From Stanieria cyanosphaera PCC 7437 (GTDB taxonomy: Bacteria > Cyanobacteriota > Cyanobacteriia > Cyanobacteriales > Xenococcaceae), in contig NC_019748.1 in the NCBI RefSeq assembly GCF_000317575.1, forward strand, positions 698,001-762,000: a DNA stretch of 64,000 nucleotides. Direction: 5' to 3'. Positions 41,102 through 49,404 of the stretch are shown here, in pieces. A program made the position numbers and the translations under genes. The notes beneath the pieces are model-generated. The model was not told the origin of the DNA. It saw only the letters and a program-made list of their open reading frames with translations, and did not search any database. How positions within the stretch are numbered: the stretch's first letter is position 1; each line of letters begins with the position of its first letter.

Positions 41102-41830
41102 ATGGAAAACCAATACAAATACATCGAAGAGCAACCAAAATACCTAGAACACCATGCTGAGCTTGGAGAACTAATTGTATCAGTACCTTTTTTCGCTGGT
41201 TTACCAGAAGATAGTCTCCAAAAAATTAATACTCATTTTGTCACTCTTAGCCATCCTCCCAATCAAATCATACTGTTAGAAAACGACTGGGGCGGTTCGG
41301 TTTATTTTATTTTAGAAGGTTGGGTAAAAATTCGGACTTATAATTTAGATGGAAAGGAAGTCACTCTAAATATTATTGGTCAGGGTGAAATCTTTGGCGA
41401 AATGGCAGCATTAGATAAAATGCCGCGCTCGACAGATGCTATTACTCTAACGCCGACAATTATTGGTAGAATTCCTTCTCAAAAATTTGTAGATTTAATT
41501 ACTACTGAACCTTTAGCAGGAGTTCGTTTAGCTCAATTGATGGCCAAACGCTTACGTCAAGTCAACCGAAGACTACAACTACGAGAAGCAAACAGTACTT
41601 CAAGAGTAGCAGATGCCATTTTATTCCTCGTCGAAGGACAAGGACAAATAGGAGAAACAGGAACAGCGATTCCTAATTTACCTCATCGAGAAATTAGTAG
41701 TCTGAGTGGATTAGCTAGGGAAACTGTCACCCGAGTCCTTACTAAATTGGAAAAAAGAGGAATCATTAAAAGAGATGCAGATTTATTAACAATTCCTGAT
41801 TTACCAGCTTTAGAGAATATGATTCTTTAG
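41102..41830 (+). CDS. Crp/Fnr-family transcriptional regulator
   Basis: 242 residues from ATG 41102 (MENQYKYIEEQ); the TTG at 41066 only adds a poor head. The cyclic-nucleotide-binding fold spans about 20-140. IFGEMAALDKMPRSTDA resembles the cAMP pocket of CRP (Gly-Glu, then Arg-Ser), so cAMP or another ligand could bind. A dimerisation helix follows (145-175), then a winged helix-turn-helix with REISSLSGLARETVTRVLTKLEKRG as recognition part. Target genes are unknown; the DUF2232/CobT-like pair is just downstream on the same strand. Confidence 0.9.
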   Translation: MENQYKYIEEQPKYLEHHAELGELIVSVPFFAGLPEDSLQKINTHFVTLSHPPNQIILLENDWGGSVYFILEGWVKIRTYNLDGKEVTLNIIGQGEIFGEMAALDKMPRSTDAITLTPTIIGRIPSQKFVDLITTEPLAGVRLAQLMAKRLRQVNRRLQLREANSTSRVADAILFLVEGQGQIGETGTAIPNLPHREISSLSGLARETVTRVLTKLEKRGIIKRDADLLTIPDLPALENMIL

Positions 41831-41879
41831 ATAATTTAGACTAAATCAATATTCTACTAGGTATGACAGTCACTGGCTT

Positions 41880-42650
41880 ATGTCTAATGAAAACCAAGAA
41901 AATCAATTGCCTGCATCTACTTCAGATTCTTGGATAGAAGATACTAATTGGGTTGATGGTGATGAGCAAGAGGATTTATTAAAGCAATCATCAGTCGTAA
42001 GTTGTCAATTAAAGAAACCAATTAAAAACACGACTAACACTGTGATTATAGTTGAAACTGCCTTTTTAGCTAGTACTGCTAGTTTAATCTGGCTGATTAA
42101 CTATTATTTCCCTCTTGGCCCTTTACTAAAAATCTTTTTTCCCATCCCCATTGCTTTAATTTGTTTGCGTCGGGGACTCCGCGCTTCGTGGATGGCTGCC
42201 TTAGTATCTGGACTGCTTTTATCGGTATTGATGGGTCCTACTCGTAGTATTGTCTTTCTCATGCCTTATGGTTTGATGGGAGTACAATTGGGAGTTTGTT
42301 GGAGCAGAAGAGCTAGTTGGGTATTGTCGATTTTGATTGGCTCTTTGATCGGTACTTTTGGTTTATTTTTCCGTTTTTGGCTGTTTTCAGTTTTACTAGG
42401 CGAAGATCTTTGGATTTATGTAATTACTCAAATTACTGAATTAACCGATTGGATTTTTCTCAAGCTTGGTTTGCTCGCACAACCAAGTTTTTTTCTGATT
42501 CAAATTTTAGCGATCGCAATGATTTTAATCAATAATTTAGTTTATTTGTTCGCTGTTCATCTCGTAGCTTTGATTCTTTTAGACCGTCTCGGTAATCCTA
42601 TTTCTCGTCCTCCTCAATGGGTACAAGTTCTTTTGGATTACGAAGATTAA
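41880..42650 (+). CDS. DUF2232 membrane protein
   Basis: 256 residues. A hydrophilic 50-residue head (NQLPASTSDSWIEDTNWVDG) is followed by about seven hydrophobic helices; segments such as FFPIPIALICLRRGLRASWM and LMGPTRSIVFLMPYGLMGVQ are typical of the DUF2232 (YybS-like) family. Its function is not known. It stops 6 bases before the CobT-like gene, so the pair is almost surely one transcript. The compact helix pattern resembles substrate-capture components of vitamin transporters, which would be of interest beside a cobamide gene, but this is inference. Confidence 0.8.
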   Translation: MSNENQENQLPASTSDSWIEDTNWVDGDEQEDLLKQSSVVSCQLKKPIKNTTNTVIIVETAFLASTASLIWLINYYFPLGPLLKIFFPIPIALICLRRGLRASWMAALVSGLLLSVLMGPTRSIVFLMPYGLMGVQLGVCWSRRASWVLSILIGSLIGTFGLFFRFWLFSVLLGEDLWIYVITQITELTDWIFLKLGLLAQPSFFLIQILAIAMILINNLVYLFAVHLVALILLDRLGNPISRPPQWVQVLLDYED

Positions 42651-42656
42651 TAATAA

Positions 42657-43775
42657 ATGATTTATCTTTACACTCAATTACAGCAGGGACAAAGATGGCT
42701 TAGAAGATATCAAGGAAAAACTCCTACTTTTGCCTGTATTTTAGGATTTACTGCCACTGGTTTAATTCCTGACATTTCTGCTGCGGGAAACACTCCTCAA
42801 GCAAGAGAGTATACAGCGATCGCTGATGCTGAGTTTTTATCTTTAGGAGTAGAACCTAATCCTCGTCAGCCTCTTCCTGATCTAACCGCTGGTAGTTCAC
42901 CCGTATTTATTTCTCGGGCTGTGATTGAATCTCTTAATTTACCTTACTTTATATTTAATGCTGGCTTACTTCATGCCTTAACAGTAGACCATATTGACCT
43001 TGAAGGAATTGCTGCTAATTGTCTTACTTCTGGCAAAGCCATGCCTTTGGAAACAGTAAAACATTTATTTGAGCAGGGTTTAGAGTGGGGCAAGAAATTA
43101 GCTCAACAAACAGATTATTTAATTATTGGTGAATGTGTAGTGGGAGGAACGACTACTGCGCTTGCGATACTTACGGGTTTAGGAATAGATGCGGTGGGCA
43201 AGATAAATAGTAGTCATGTTCATTGCAATCATGCTCAAAAATGGTCAATTGTAGAAGCAGGACTAAAACAGGGAGGATTTATACCTTTTAGTCAAATCAC
43301 CACTGATCCCTTGAGTTTAGTAGCTGCTGTAGGAGATCCCATGCAAGTTGTAGCTGCCGGAATGACTATCGCTGCTAGTCAGATTACGGGTGTCATGTTA
43401 GCAGGGGGTACTCAAATGCTAGCAGTGTATGCTCTAGCCAAAGCCATTAGCCATTATTTTGATTTAGAAATCAAACTAGAACAAGTAGTAGTAGGTACAA
43501 CTCGTTGGGTAGTAGAAGACCCAACAGGAGATACAGTAGGATTAGCTCGGATGATTGAAGGAGTCCCACTCTTAGCGACTGGGTTAAACTTTACTACTTC
43601 CCGTTATCCCAGCTTTCGCCTTTATGAACAAGGATACGTAAAAGAAGGGGTTGGTGCAGGAGGTTGTGCTATTTCTGCTCACCTCAAACAAGGTTGGACT
43701 CCAAGTCAATTATTAACTGCCATAGAAACTCTATTTACCAGTTATCAGAATCTAGGATTGAATTCTGTAAGTTAA
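42657..43775 (+). CDS. UPF0284 / NaMN-dependent phosphoribosyltransferase (CobT-like)
   Basis: 372 residues. The core segments are ATGLIPDISAAGNTPQAREY, TAGSSPVFISRAVIE, GECVVGGTTTALAILTGLG and GDPMQVVAAGMTIAAS. They match the UPF0284 (TIGR00303) family shared by cyanobacteria and archaea, a relative of CobT, which activates the lower ligand base of cobamides from nicotinate mononucleotide. Its real substrate in cyanobacteria, which make pseudocobalamin with adenine, is unsettled. Its 3' end overlaps by 24 bases the convergent coiled-coil gene. Confidence 0.85.
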   Translation: MIYLYTQLQQGQRWLRRYQGKTPTFACILGFTATGLIPDISAAGNTPQAREYTAIADAEFLSLGVEPNPRQPLPDLTAGSSPVFISRAVIESLNLPYFIFNAGLLHALTVDHIDLEGIAANCLTSGKAMPLETVKHLFEQGLEWGKKLAQQTDYLIIGECVVGGTTTALAILTGLGIDAVGKINSSHVHCNHAQKWSIVEAGLKQGGFIPFSQITTDPLSLVAAVGDPMQVVAAGMTIAASQITGVMLAGGTQMLAVYALAKAISHYFDLEIKLEQVVVGTTRWVVEDPTGDTVGLARMIEGVPLLATGLNFTTSRYPSFRLYEQGYVKEGVGAGGCAISAHLKQGWTPSQLLTAIETLFTSYQNLGLNSVS

Positions 43776-44135
43776 CAATTGTTCTTCTAAAGCAGCGATA
43801 CGGTTATAAGCTGCGGTTAATTGTGCTGTGAGTCGACGAATTTGAATATCTGGAGATAATTCTTGTTCTTTAGTGGCAGTAGGATTAGGTTGACTGCGGT
43901 CGTCGTCTACTAAAATATCTTTGTGAGCCAAGCTATAATCTCCTGTTTCGTAATGAGAACCAGCAGATTTATTACTTAGTTGAGAAACAGCAGCTAAAGA
44001 ATAAGCAATTGGTTCAGAATGTTTTTGTTTAGCAGCCATTAATGTGTTGACTTGAGAACTAAGTCGTTCGACCATTTGATGAAGTTGGTCAATTTTTTGA
44101 TTAATTTCCCTGATTTGTAGTTGTAGAGTGTCCAT
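43752..44135 (-). CDS. Small coiled-coil protein
   Basis: 127 residues, family not recognised. Two amphipathic coiled-coil segments, MDTLQLQIREINQKIDQLHQ (1-37) and RRLTAQLTAAYNRIAALEEQ (about 97-122), are joined by a polar linker (Ser/Asp/Pro-rich). Such proteins oligomerise. Convergent 3' overlap of 24 bases with the CobT-like gene. The ATG is at 44135. Confidence 0.65.
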   Translation of the reverse strand: MDTLQLQIREINQKIDQLHQMVERLSSQVNTLMAAKQKHSEPIAYSLAAVSQLSNKSAGSHYETGDYSLAHKDILVDDDRSQPNPTATKEQELSPDIQIRRLTAQLTAAYNRIAALEEQLLTYRIQS

Positions 44136-44402
44136 AAATTTGTGAAGTTGGTTGACTGATCTTTTTTCATGCTAAAAGCAAGCTCAAAGAAATGTGTAAC
44201 TATTCCTGATTCATTTAATATTTGTTTGCTTAACTTTAATTACAAAAATTTACTTCTTTTTGGCATCAATTAGTTTAAATAATCAAAATTTAAAAACTAA
44301 TTTGGGTAGATGAATTCAGCTATTGTGAGATAAGCTCCAATTAAAGCCAAAAAATGTAAAATTATCCTTATTTTCTCGATTGATTTTCTATAAAATAAAA
44401 TT

Positions 44403-45554
44403 ATGCTCGACCGTCGTTCTTTCTTGATTAGTGCAGCAACTTTAACTCTAGGACAATTAGTTTCTGGTTGTAGTCAGAATGCTGGAAATTTAAAAGTATT
44501 GTTACTGCAAGGTTCGATTCCACCTCAACTAACCAACGATTTTCGTAAAAATATAAATTTAGAAAAAAAAATTAATTTTCAACCAGAAGTAGAAATCAAA
44601 AAAATCTATAATTGGTTAGAAAATTGGCAAAATTCAGGTAAAAATACTCAGAGCTTATTTAGTTGGTTGGCTCAGGAAAATAACCAAAGTAAAATGAGCG
44701 CTTTGGTTACTTTAGGAGATACTTGGTTAACCACAGCAATTCAAAAACAATTAATCCAACCTCTCGATCTAACTCAATTAACTGCTTGGAAAAGTTTAGA
44801 TTCAAGATGGCAAAACCTAGTTAAACGCGATCGCAATGGACAGTTAGCTGAAAATGGTCAAATTTGGGGTGCGCCTTATCGTTGGGGTAATACGATCATT
44901 GTTTATCGTCGGGATAAGTTTAAAGATTTAGATTGGCAACCAAAAGATTGGCAAGATCTTTGGCATCAAGATTTACGCGATCGCATTTCAATTGTTGATC
45001 AACCTAGGGAAGTAATTGGTTTAACTTTAAAAAAACTTGGTTATTCTTACAATACTAATGATTTAAACAAAATTCCTAATTTGTCTTCGGAATTAGCAGC
45101 ACTACATCAACAGATTAAGTTTTATAGTTCTGACCATTATCTTGAGCCTTTAATTATTGGAGATACTTGGTTGGCTGTTGGTTGGTCTACAGATATTTTA
45201 CCTTTAAGTAAACGTTACTCTAATCTTGGTTTTGTTGTGCCACAATCGGGTACATCTATCTGGGCAGATTTATGGGTACAACCACGATTAGCTGAGAGTA
45301 ATTTTGGGGAATTATCTCAATGGATTAATTTTTGTTGGCGTCCCTTAGCAGCTAATCAAATTTCTTTATTTACTAATGCAATCTCGCCTGTAACAAACAC
45401 AATGAAACCTACAGAATTACCTCAAGATTTACTACATAATTCTATTTTTCAAGCTTCTCTGAAAAGTTTTGCTCTTAGTGAATTTATTACTCCTCTATCC
45501 AGTCAAGCAAATCAACAATATCAAGAACTTTGGCAAAAAATTCGTCAAGCTTAA
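44403..45554 (+). CDS. Lipoprotein solute-binding protein (polyamine/iron-type)
   Basis: 383 residues. The N-terminus MLDRRSFLISAATLTLGQLV then SGCSQ has a twin-arginine-like RRSFL and a lipobox (LVSGC, lipidated Cys about 23). The remaining fold is that of PotD/FutA-type periplasmic binding proteins (segments GAPYRWGNTIIVYRRDKF, DWQDLWHQDLRDRISIVD, ISPVTNTMKP). No permease or ATPase gene is next to it; the downstream gene encodes a different kind of binding protein. Substrate not known. Confidence 0.78.
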   Translation: MLDRRSFLISAATLTLGQLVSGCSQNAGNLKVLLLQGSIPPQLTNDFRKNINLEKKINFQPEVEIKKIYNWLENWQNSGKNTQSLFSWLAQENNQSKMSALVTLGDTWLTTAIQKQLIQPLDLTQLTAWKSLDSRWQNLVKRDRNGQLAENGQIWGAPYRWGNTIIVYRRDKFKDLDWQPKDWQDLWHQDLRDRISIVDQPREVIGLTLKKLGYSYNTNDLNKIPNLSSELAALHQQIKFYSSDHYLEPLIIGDTWLAVGWSTDILPLSKRYSNLGFVVPQSGTSIWADLWVQPRLAESNFGELSQWINFCWRPLAANQISLFTNAISPVTNTMKPTELPQDLLHNSIFQASLKSFALSEFITPLSSQANQQYQELWQKIRQA

Positions 45555-45587
45555 TTGTTTCATAATTAATTGGGTGAAGGGGACAAA

Positions 45588-46973
45588 ATGTCACAGAAAA
45601 ATGAAACAGGAATTTTATTATTATCTTTATTAATTACGATTGGTTTAATTGGAGGCGGATGGTGGTGGTTTCAACAACAAGAAAATTTACCATTTAATTC
45701 TTCTAACAATACTTCAACAAGTTCAAGTGATGATTTATTAAGTCCAGGCAATCGAGTTTTAATTACTCAAAATGCTACACCAGAAAAACAAGCAGCAACG
45801 GCAGCGATCGCAAATAATAATTATGCCGAAGCAATATCTCAGTTAGAAGCTTCTTTGAAAAAACAGCGTAACGATCCAGAAGCTTTAATTTATCTGAATA
45901 ATGCTCGAATTGGTACTCAAAAAGCTTATACCATTGCTGTGGCTGTCCCAATTGATGCCGAAACCAATGCTGCTCAAGAAATTCTTAGGGGAGTTGCTCA
46001 AGCTCAAACCGAAATTAACAATGCGGGTGGTATTAAAAGTGTACCTCTAAAAGTCATTATTTCTAGCGATCGCAATAATCTAGATACGGCTCAACTATTA
46101 GCACAAACTTTGGCACAAAATCCTGAAATTTTAGGTGTTGTCGGTCATTTTTCCAGCGATACAACTTTAGCAGCCAGCCAAGTTTATCAAAAGGCTGGTT
46201 TAGTGATGATTTCGCCTACTAGCACCTCTGTCGATCTTTCTGGCGTAGGTAATTACATTTTTCGGACTGTCCCAAGCGATCGCTTTGCAGGTAATGCTTT
46301 AGCTCAATATTTACTTCAACAATTAAAGCTACAACAAGCTGCGGTTTTTTATAATTCTGCTAGCAGTTATAGTAATTCTCTCAAAAATATTTTTACTACT
46401 GATATCTTTGCTCAAGGTGGAGATATCGTTGGGGAATTTGATTTAGGTAGTAATAGTTTTAATGCTGCTGATGCTGTTCGACAAGCACAACAACAGAAAG
46501 CGCAAGCTTTAGTTTTACTCGCTAATTCTGCTACTCTCGATCCAGCACTATTAGTTATTCAGGTTAACAATCGTCAGTTACCTTTACTAGGAGGAGATAG
46601 TCTTTATAAACCCCAAACTCTCCAAATAGCAGGAAGTAATGCAGTCGATTTAATTTTAGCTGTACCTTGGCATATTTTAGCTGATCCCAATTCTTCCTTT
46701 CCGCAAACAGCCACTCGTTTGTGGGGTGGAGAAGTCAACTGGCGTACTGCTTTAGCTTATGATGCTACCCAAGCCTTAATCGCTGGACTTGAGCGCAATC
46801 CCACTCGTCAGGGACTGCAACAAGCCTTATCGGCAAAAGATTTTGTAGCTAATGGTGCTTCAGGAAAGATTCGTTTTCTTCCTTCAGGCGATCGCAATCA
46901 AGCGGTTCAATTAGTTAAAGTTGTCAAAGGTAACCGCTCTGGTTTTGGTTATGATTTTGTACCGTTACGCTAG
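45588..46973 (+). CDS. Membrane-anchored Leu/Ile/Val-type receptor protein with TPR-like head
   Basis: 461 residues from ATG 45588 (MSQKNETG), with GAAGGGGA as ribosome site; the TTG 18 bases upstream is rejected. A transmembrane anchor (about 7-26, ILLLSLLITIGLIGGGWWWF) is followed by a Ser/Thr/Asn linker. A helical pair at about 72-108 (NNNYAEAISQLEASLKKQRN) looks like a single TPR unit. Then comes a periplasmic-binding fold of the branched-chain-amino-acid receptor type: GVAQAQTEINNAGG, GVVGHFSSDTTLAAS, VMISPTSTSVDLSG, NYIFRTVPSDRFAG. The anchor and TPR suggest a sensor or scaffold, not a simple transporter subunit. Confidence 0.8.
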   Translation: MSQKNETGILLLSLLITIGLIGGGWWWFQQQENLPFNSSNNTSTSSSDDLLSPGNRVLITQNATPEKQAATAAIANNNYAEAISQLEASLKKQRNDPEALIYLNNARIGTQKAYTIAVAVPIDAETNAAQEILRGVAQAQTEINNAGGIKSVPLKVIISSDRNNLDTAQLLAQTLAQNPEILGVVGHFSSDTTLAASQVYQKAGLVMISPTSTSVDLSGVGNYIFRTVPSDRFAGNALAQYLLQQLKLQQAAVFYNSASSYSNSLKNIFTTDIFAQGGDIVGEFDLGSNSFNAADAVRQAQQQKAQALVLLANSATLDPALLVIQVNNRQLPLLGGDSLYKPQTLQIAGSNAVDLILAVPWHILADPNSSFPQTATRLWGGEVNWRTALAYDATQALIAGLERNPTRQGLQQALSAKDFVANGASGKIRFLPSGDRNQAVQLVKVVKGNRSGFGYDFVPLR

Positions 46974-47678
46974 AGTTTTAAAAGCTTGCCAGGTCAAAAT
47001 ATCGTTTAATAAAGTTTGATATCCCTGCACATTAGGATGAAGTCCATCATCACCTAATTGAGTTTTAATCCAATGTTCACCTCTAGCCAACCACAGATCG
47101 AAAATATCTAAATAAGGAATGTTTCTTTGTTGACAAGCTTGTAAAGTAGCTTCTTTGTAATGGTATTGATCGCTACGATTGTAATACAAACAATCAAAAA
47201 AGGGCATTTTTGTCTCATCCACTGGTGTCATTCCAACAAAGAGTACAGGGCAAAGACTTTGGGCTGCATCTAGTAAATGGTTAACTTGTTGCTTAAATTC
47301 AAAAAAATCTGTAAATAAACGACCATTTTGTTTACCCAGACGAGGAGAATCATTAGTACCAACCGATAATAAAATCAAATCAGGTGTACGATTACGCAAC
47401 TCTCCGCGACAGCGAAACTCTTGTTCCAAACGTTGAGTAACTTGAACAACGCGATCGCCTCTAACTCCTAGATTATATAATACATGACCAGAACTATCTG
47501 GAGACATCCATTGGCGACGTAACCTTTCTACCCAACCCCCACCAACAAAATCGCCATAACCGTAAATTAGGCTATCTCCTAAAGCAATAATTTTTAAAGG
47601 ATGTTGTTTTTTAAAAGACAAACTGGAATTACGAGAACTACTTACCGAAGTCAAATGATTAGAATAAACAGCCTGCAT
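46965..47678 (-). CDS. SGNH/GDSL-family hydrolase
   Basis: 237 residues. ALGDSLIYGYGDFVGGGW holds the nucleophile Ser (block I). Block II is near NLGVRGDR, block III is SVGTNDSPR, and block V is DDGLHPNVQGYQ with the Asp-His pair. The family contains esterases, lipases and acyl hydrolases. No signal peptide is seen (a 28-residue polar Ser-rich head precedes the fold), so it should be cytoplasmic. It overlaps the convergent receptor gene by 9 bases. Confidence 0.87.
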   Translation of the reverse strand: MQAVYSNHLTSVSSSRNSSLSFKKQHPLKIIALGDSLIYGYGDFVGGGWVERLRRQWMSPDSSGHVLYNLGVRGDRVVQVTQRLEQEFRCRGELRNRTPDLILLSVGTNDSPRLGKQNGRLFTDFFEFKQQVNHLLDAAQSLCPVLFVGMTPVDETKMPFFDCLYYNRSDQYHYKEATLQACQQRNIPYLDIFDLWLARGEHWIKTQLGDDGLHPNVQGYQTLLNDILTWQAFKTLA

Positions 47679-47936
47679 AGATAGAGTTAAGATTTATCTC
47701 AAATAGTGGTGTTAAAATTTACATTTTTAAACATTAATAACAATATTAATAGCAAATCAGTAGCCAATCATAACTGATGAAGATAAAAATGTCTCACTGA
47801 AAGAACATAAATTGATTCAAAGCTTGATGTAACAGGGATTTAACCATCGTCATCTTAGAACTGCTAAACTAGTAATGATGTAGCAAAAGCTACGTCGCCT
47901 ATATTTGCGTCAATCGTTTGGAGATCAAAAATATCA

Positions 47937-48164
47937 ATGCAAAGACGAAGCTCGTTTGACTCTTCTCAAATCATGTATCGTGCTGATGAATTAATGAATG
48001 CAGCTTCTAATCGTTATAAAATTACGGTTCAAGTAGCTAATCGTGCCAAACGTCGTCGCTATGAAGAAATGGATAGTTTAGAAGATCCAATGATGAAACC
48101 AGCTATTCGCGCCATCATTGAAATGTCTGATGAACTTACTCAACCAGAGATTATTGGTGATTAA
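47937..48164 (+). CDS. rpoZ: RNA polymerase omega subunit
   Basis: 75 residues, the usual short cyanobacterial length. [20 protein letters not shown] and the segment [14 protein letters not shown] are the omega motifs (NRY, ANRAKRR); the C-terminus [20 protein letters not shown] is also typical. It supports assembly of the RNA polymerase beta' subunit and, in cyanobacteria, affects sigma factor use at high temperature and CO2. It is isolated from other polymerase genes. Confidence 0.92.
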   Translation: MQRRSSFDSSQIMYRADELMNAASNRYKITVQVANRAKRRRYEEMDSLEDPMMKPAIRAIIEMSDELTQPEIIGD

Positions 48165-48260
48165 TTAAATAAAACAATTTATAACTCTCTATAGCTTTCA
48201 ACTAATATGATGGTTAAAGCTATAGATTTTTCAAGCAATTGTTTGCTTAAATCTGATGGT

Positions 48261-48830
48261 ATGAAAATCCGAAACTTATTAATTTCTTTTAGTTTGGGAC
48301 TGTTATTGCCTTTAATAGCAATAGATTTTTCAGCTAATCATAGTTTAACTTTAGTTGTTGCTCAAAATCTTCGTCCAGAAATGGCAGCAGCAGAAGTTTA
48401 TCAAAGACTCAAACAATTTCCGCCAGCAAATCAATATCTGAGTCAAGAAACAGGAAAAATCGATTCAGATAATACCTTAGTTAGTCGCATCATTCGTTAT
48501 CATCAATATGTTAAAAGTCGTCCCGTTACTTATCGACTTGATTGGCAATTAACTTTGGCTGATTATCTCGGTGTTAACGAACCCATTTCAGAATCTCGTT
48601 ATCCAGGTAGTCAAACTTTAACTGTAAATCCTCAACAGAGCGATATCAAAATTATCAAAGATTTAACTCGCACTCAAAGAAATAAATTAATTGAGACTTT
48701 GGTTAGTATTTACAATCCTCAAACTCCATCTACTAACAATTCCAATTCTTCACCACCATCGCCTTCTTCTAACTCTGTTTCTCAACCAAGACTTCCTCAA
48801 CCAGGAGATGCACAATTACTCTTACCCTAG
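48261..48830 (+). CDS. Unknown secreted protein
   Basis: 189 residues from ATG 48261 (MKIRNLLISFSLGLLLPLIA), chosen because it makes a standard signal peptide; ATG 48207 gives an 18-residue head. The mature part has NLRPEMAAAEVYQRLKQFP and LDWQLTLADYLGVNEPISES, then a Ser/Asn/Pro-rich, probably disordered tail. I do not recognise the family; similar small secreted proteins with a conserved central domain occur in cyanobacteria. It lies 96 bp downstream of rpoZ. Confidence 0.6.
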   Translation: MKIRNLLISFSLGLLLPLIAIDFSANHSLTLVVAQNLRPEMAAAEVYQRLKQFPPANQYLSQETGKIDSDNTLVSRIIRYHQYVKSRPVTYRLDWQLTLADYLGVNEPISESRYPGSQTLTVNPQQSDIKIIKDLTRTQRNKLIETLVSIYNPQTPSTNNSNSSPPSPSSNSVSQPRLPQPGDAQLLLP

Positions 48831-48851
48831 TTGAAGCAATAAAAACTTTAA

Positions 48852-48893
48852 AAGCCCCGTCCAGACACTCACCTTTGGTAGAGTGCTGGGCTT
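48852..48893. other. Hairpin after the secreted-protein gene
   Basis: CCAG-A-CACTC (48861-48870) pairs with GAGTG-CTGG (48881-48889), with an outer AAGC/GCTT pairing. No T run follows, so it is an RNA structure of unclear role. Confidence 0.35.
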
Positions 48894-48993
48894 CTGCCAG
48901 ATTAGCTAAAAAGCTAGAAACGTATCGGCGACACATCTGTACAAAAGCACGAAGCGTACTGAGCGATCGCGAAAGATCAAAGTAAAAAAATCT

Positions 48994-49035
48994 AACTGGT
49001 AACTGATAACTGATAACTGATAACTGATAACTGAA
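48994..49035 (+). repeat. AACTGAT heptamer array abutting a start codon
   Basis: AACTGGT is followed by four perfect AACTGAT copies and AACTGAA. The array ends three bases before the ATG of the DUF1818 gene at 49039, so it occupies the whole ribosome-site region. Confidence 0.85.
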
Positions 49036-49038
49036 TTA

Positions 49039-49404
49039 ATGGCACGTTTACTTAAAAGTGGTAATGGTTGGCGAATTGGCTGGAATCCCGAAGCCGAAAC
49101 ATATCCAGGATTAGTAGGAAGTGATGATTGGGCAATTGAACTTACTGAAGCCGAATTAAATGATTTTTGTCGTCTTTTGCTTCAATTGGTTGAAACTATG
49201 AATCAAATGAAAGCAGAATTGATGGATGAAGAAAAAATTAGTTGTGAAGCAGAAAGCGATTTACTTTGGTTAGAAGTAGATGGTTATCCTCATGCTTATT
49301 CTTTACGGTTGATTCTCAATTGCAATCGACGTTGTGAAGGCAATTGGCAGGAAGGAGTTGCTCAAGAATTAGCCGAAGCTGCCAGCCGATTAAATGTATT
49401 TTAA
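49039..49404 (+). CDS. DUF1818 family protein
   Basis: 121 residues. MARLLKSGNGWRIGWNPEAE then YPGLVGSDDWAIELTEAELN is the DUF1818 signature; later LWLEVDGYPHAYSLRLIL and NCNRRCEGNWQEGV. The family is confined to cyanobacteria and plastid-bearing organisms and has no known biochemistry. It begins right behind the heptamer array. Its stop (TAA 49402-49404) directly meets the stop of the minus-strand oxidoreductase gene. Confidence 0.85.
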   Translation: MARLLKSGNGWRIGWNPEAETYPGLVGSDDWAIELTEAELNDFCRLLLQLVETMNQMKAELMDEEKISCEAESDLLWLEVDGYPHAYSLRLILNCNRRCEGNWQEGVAQELAEAASRLNVF

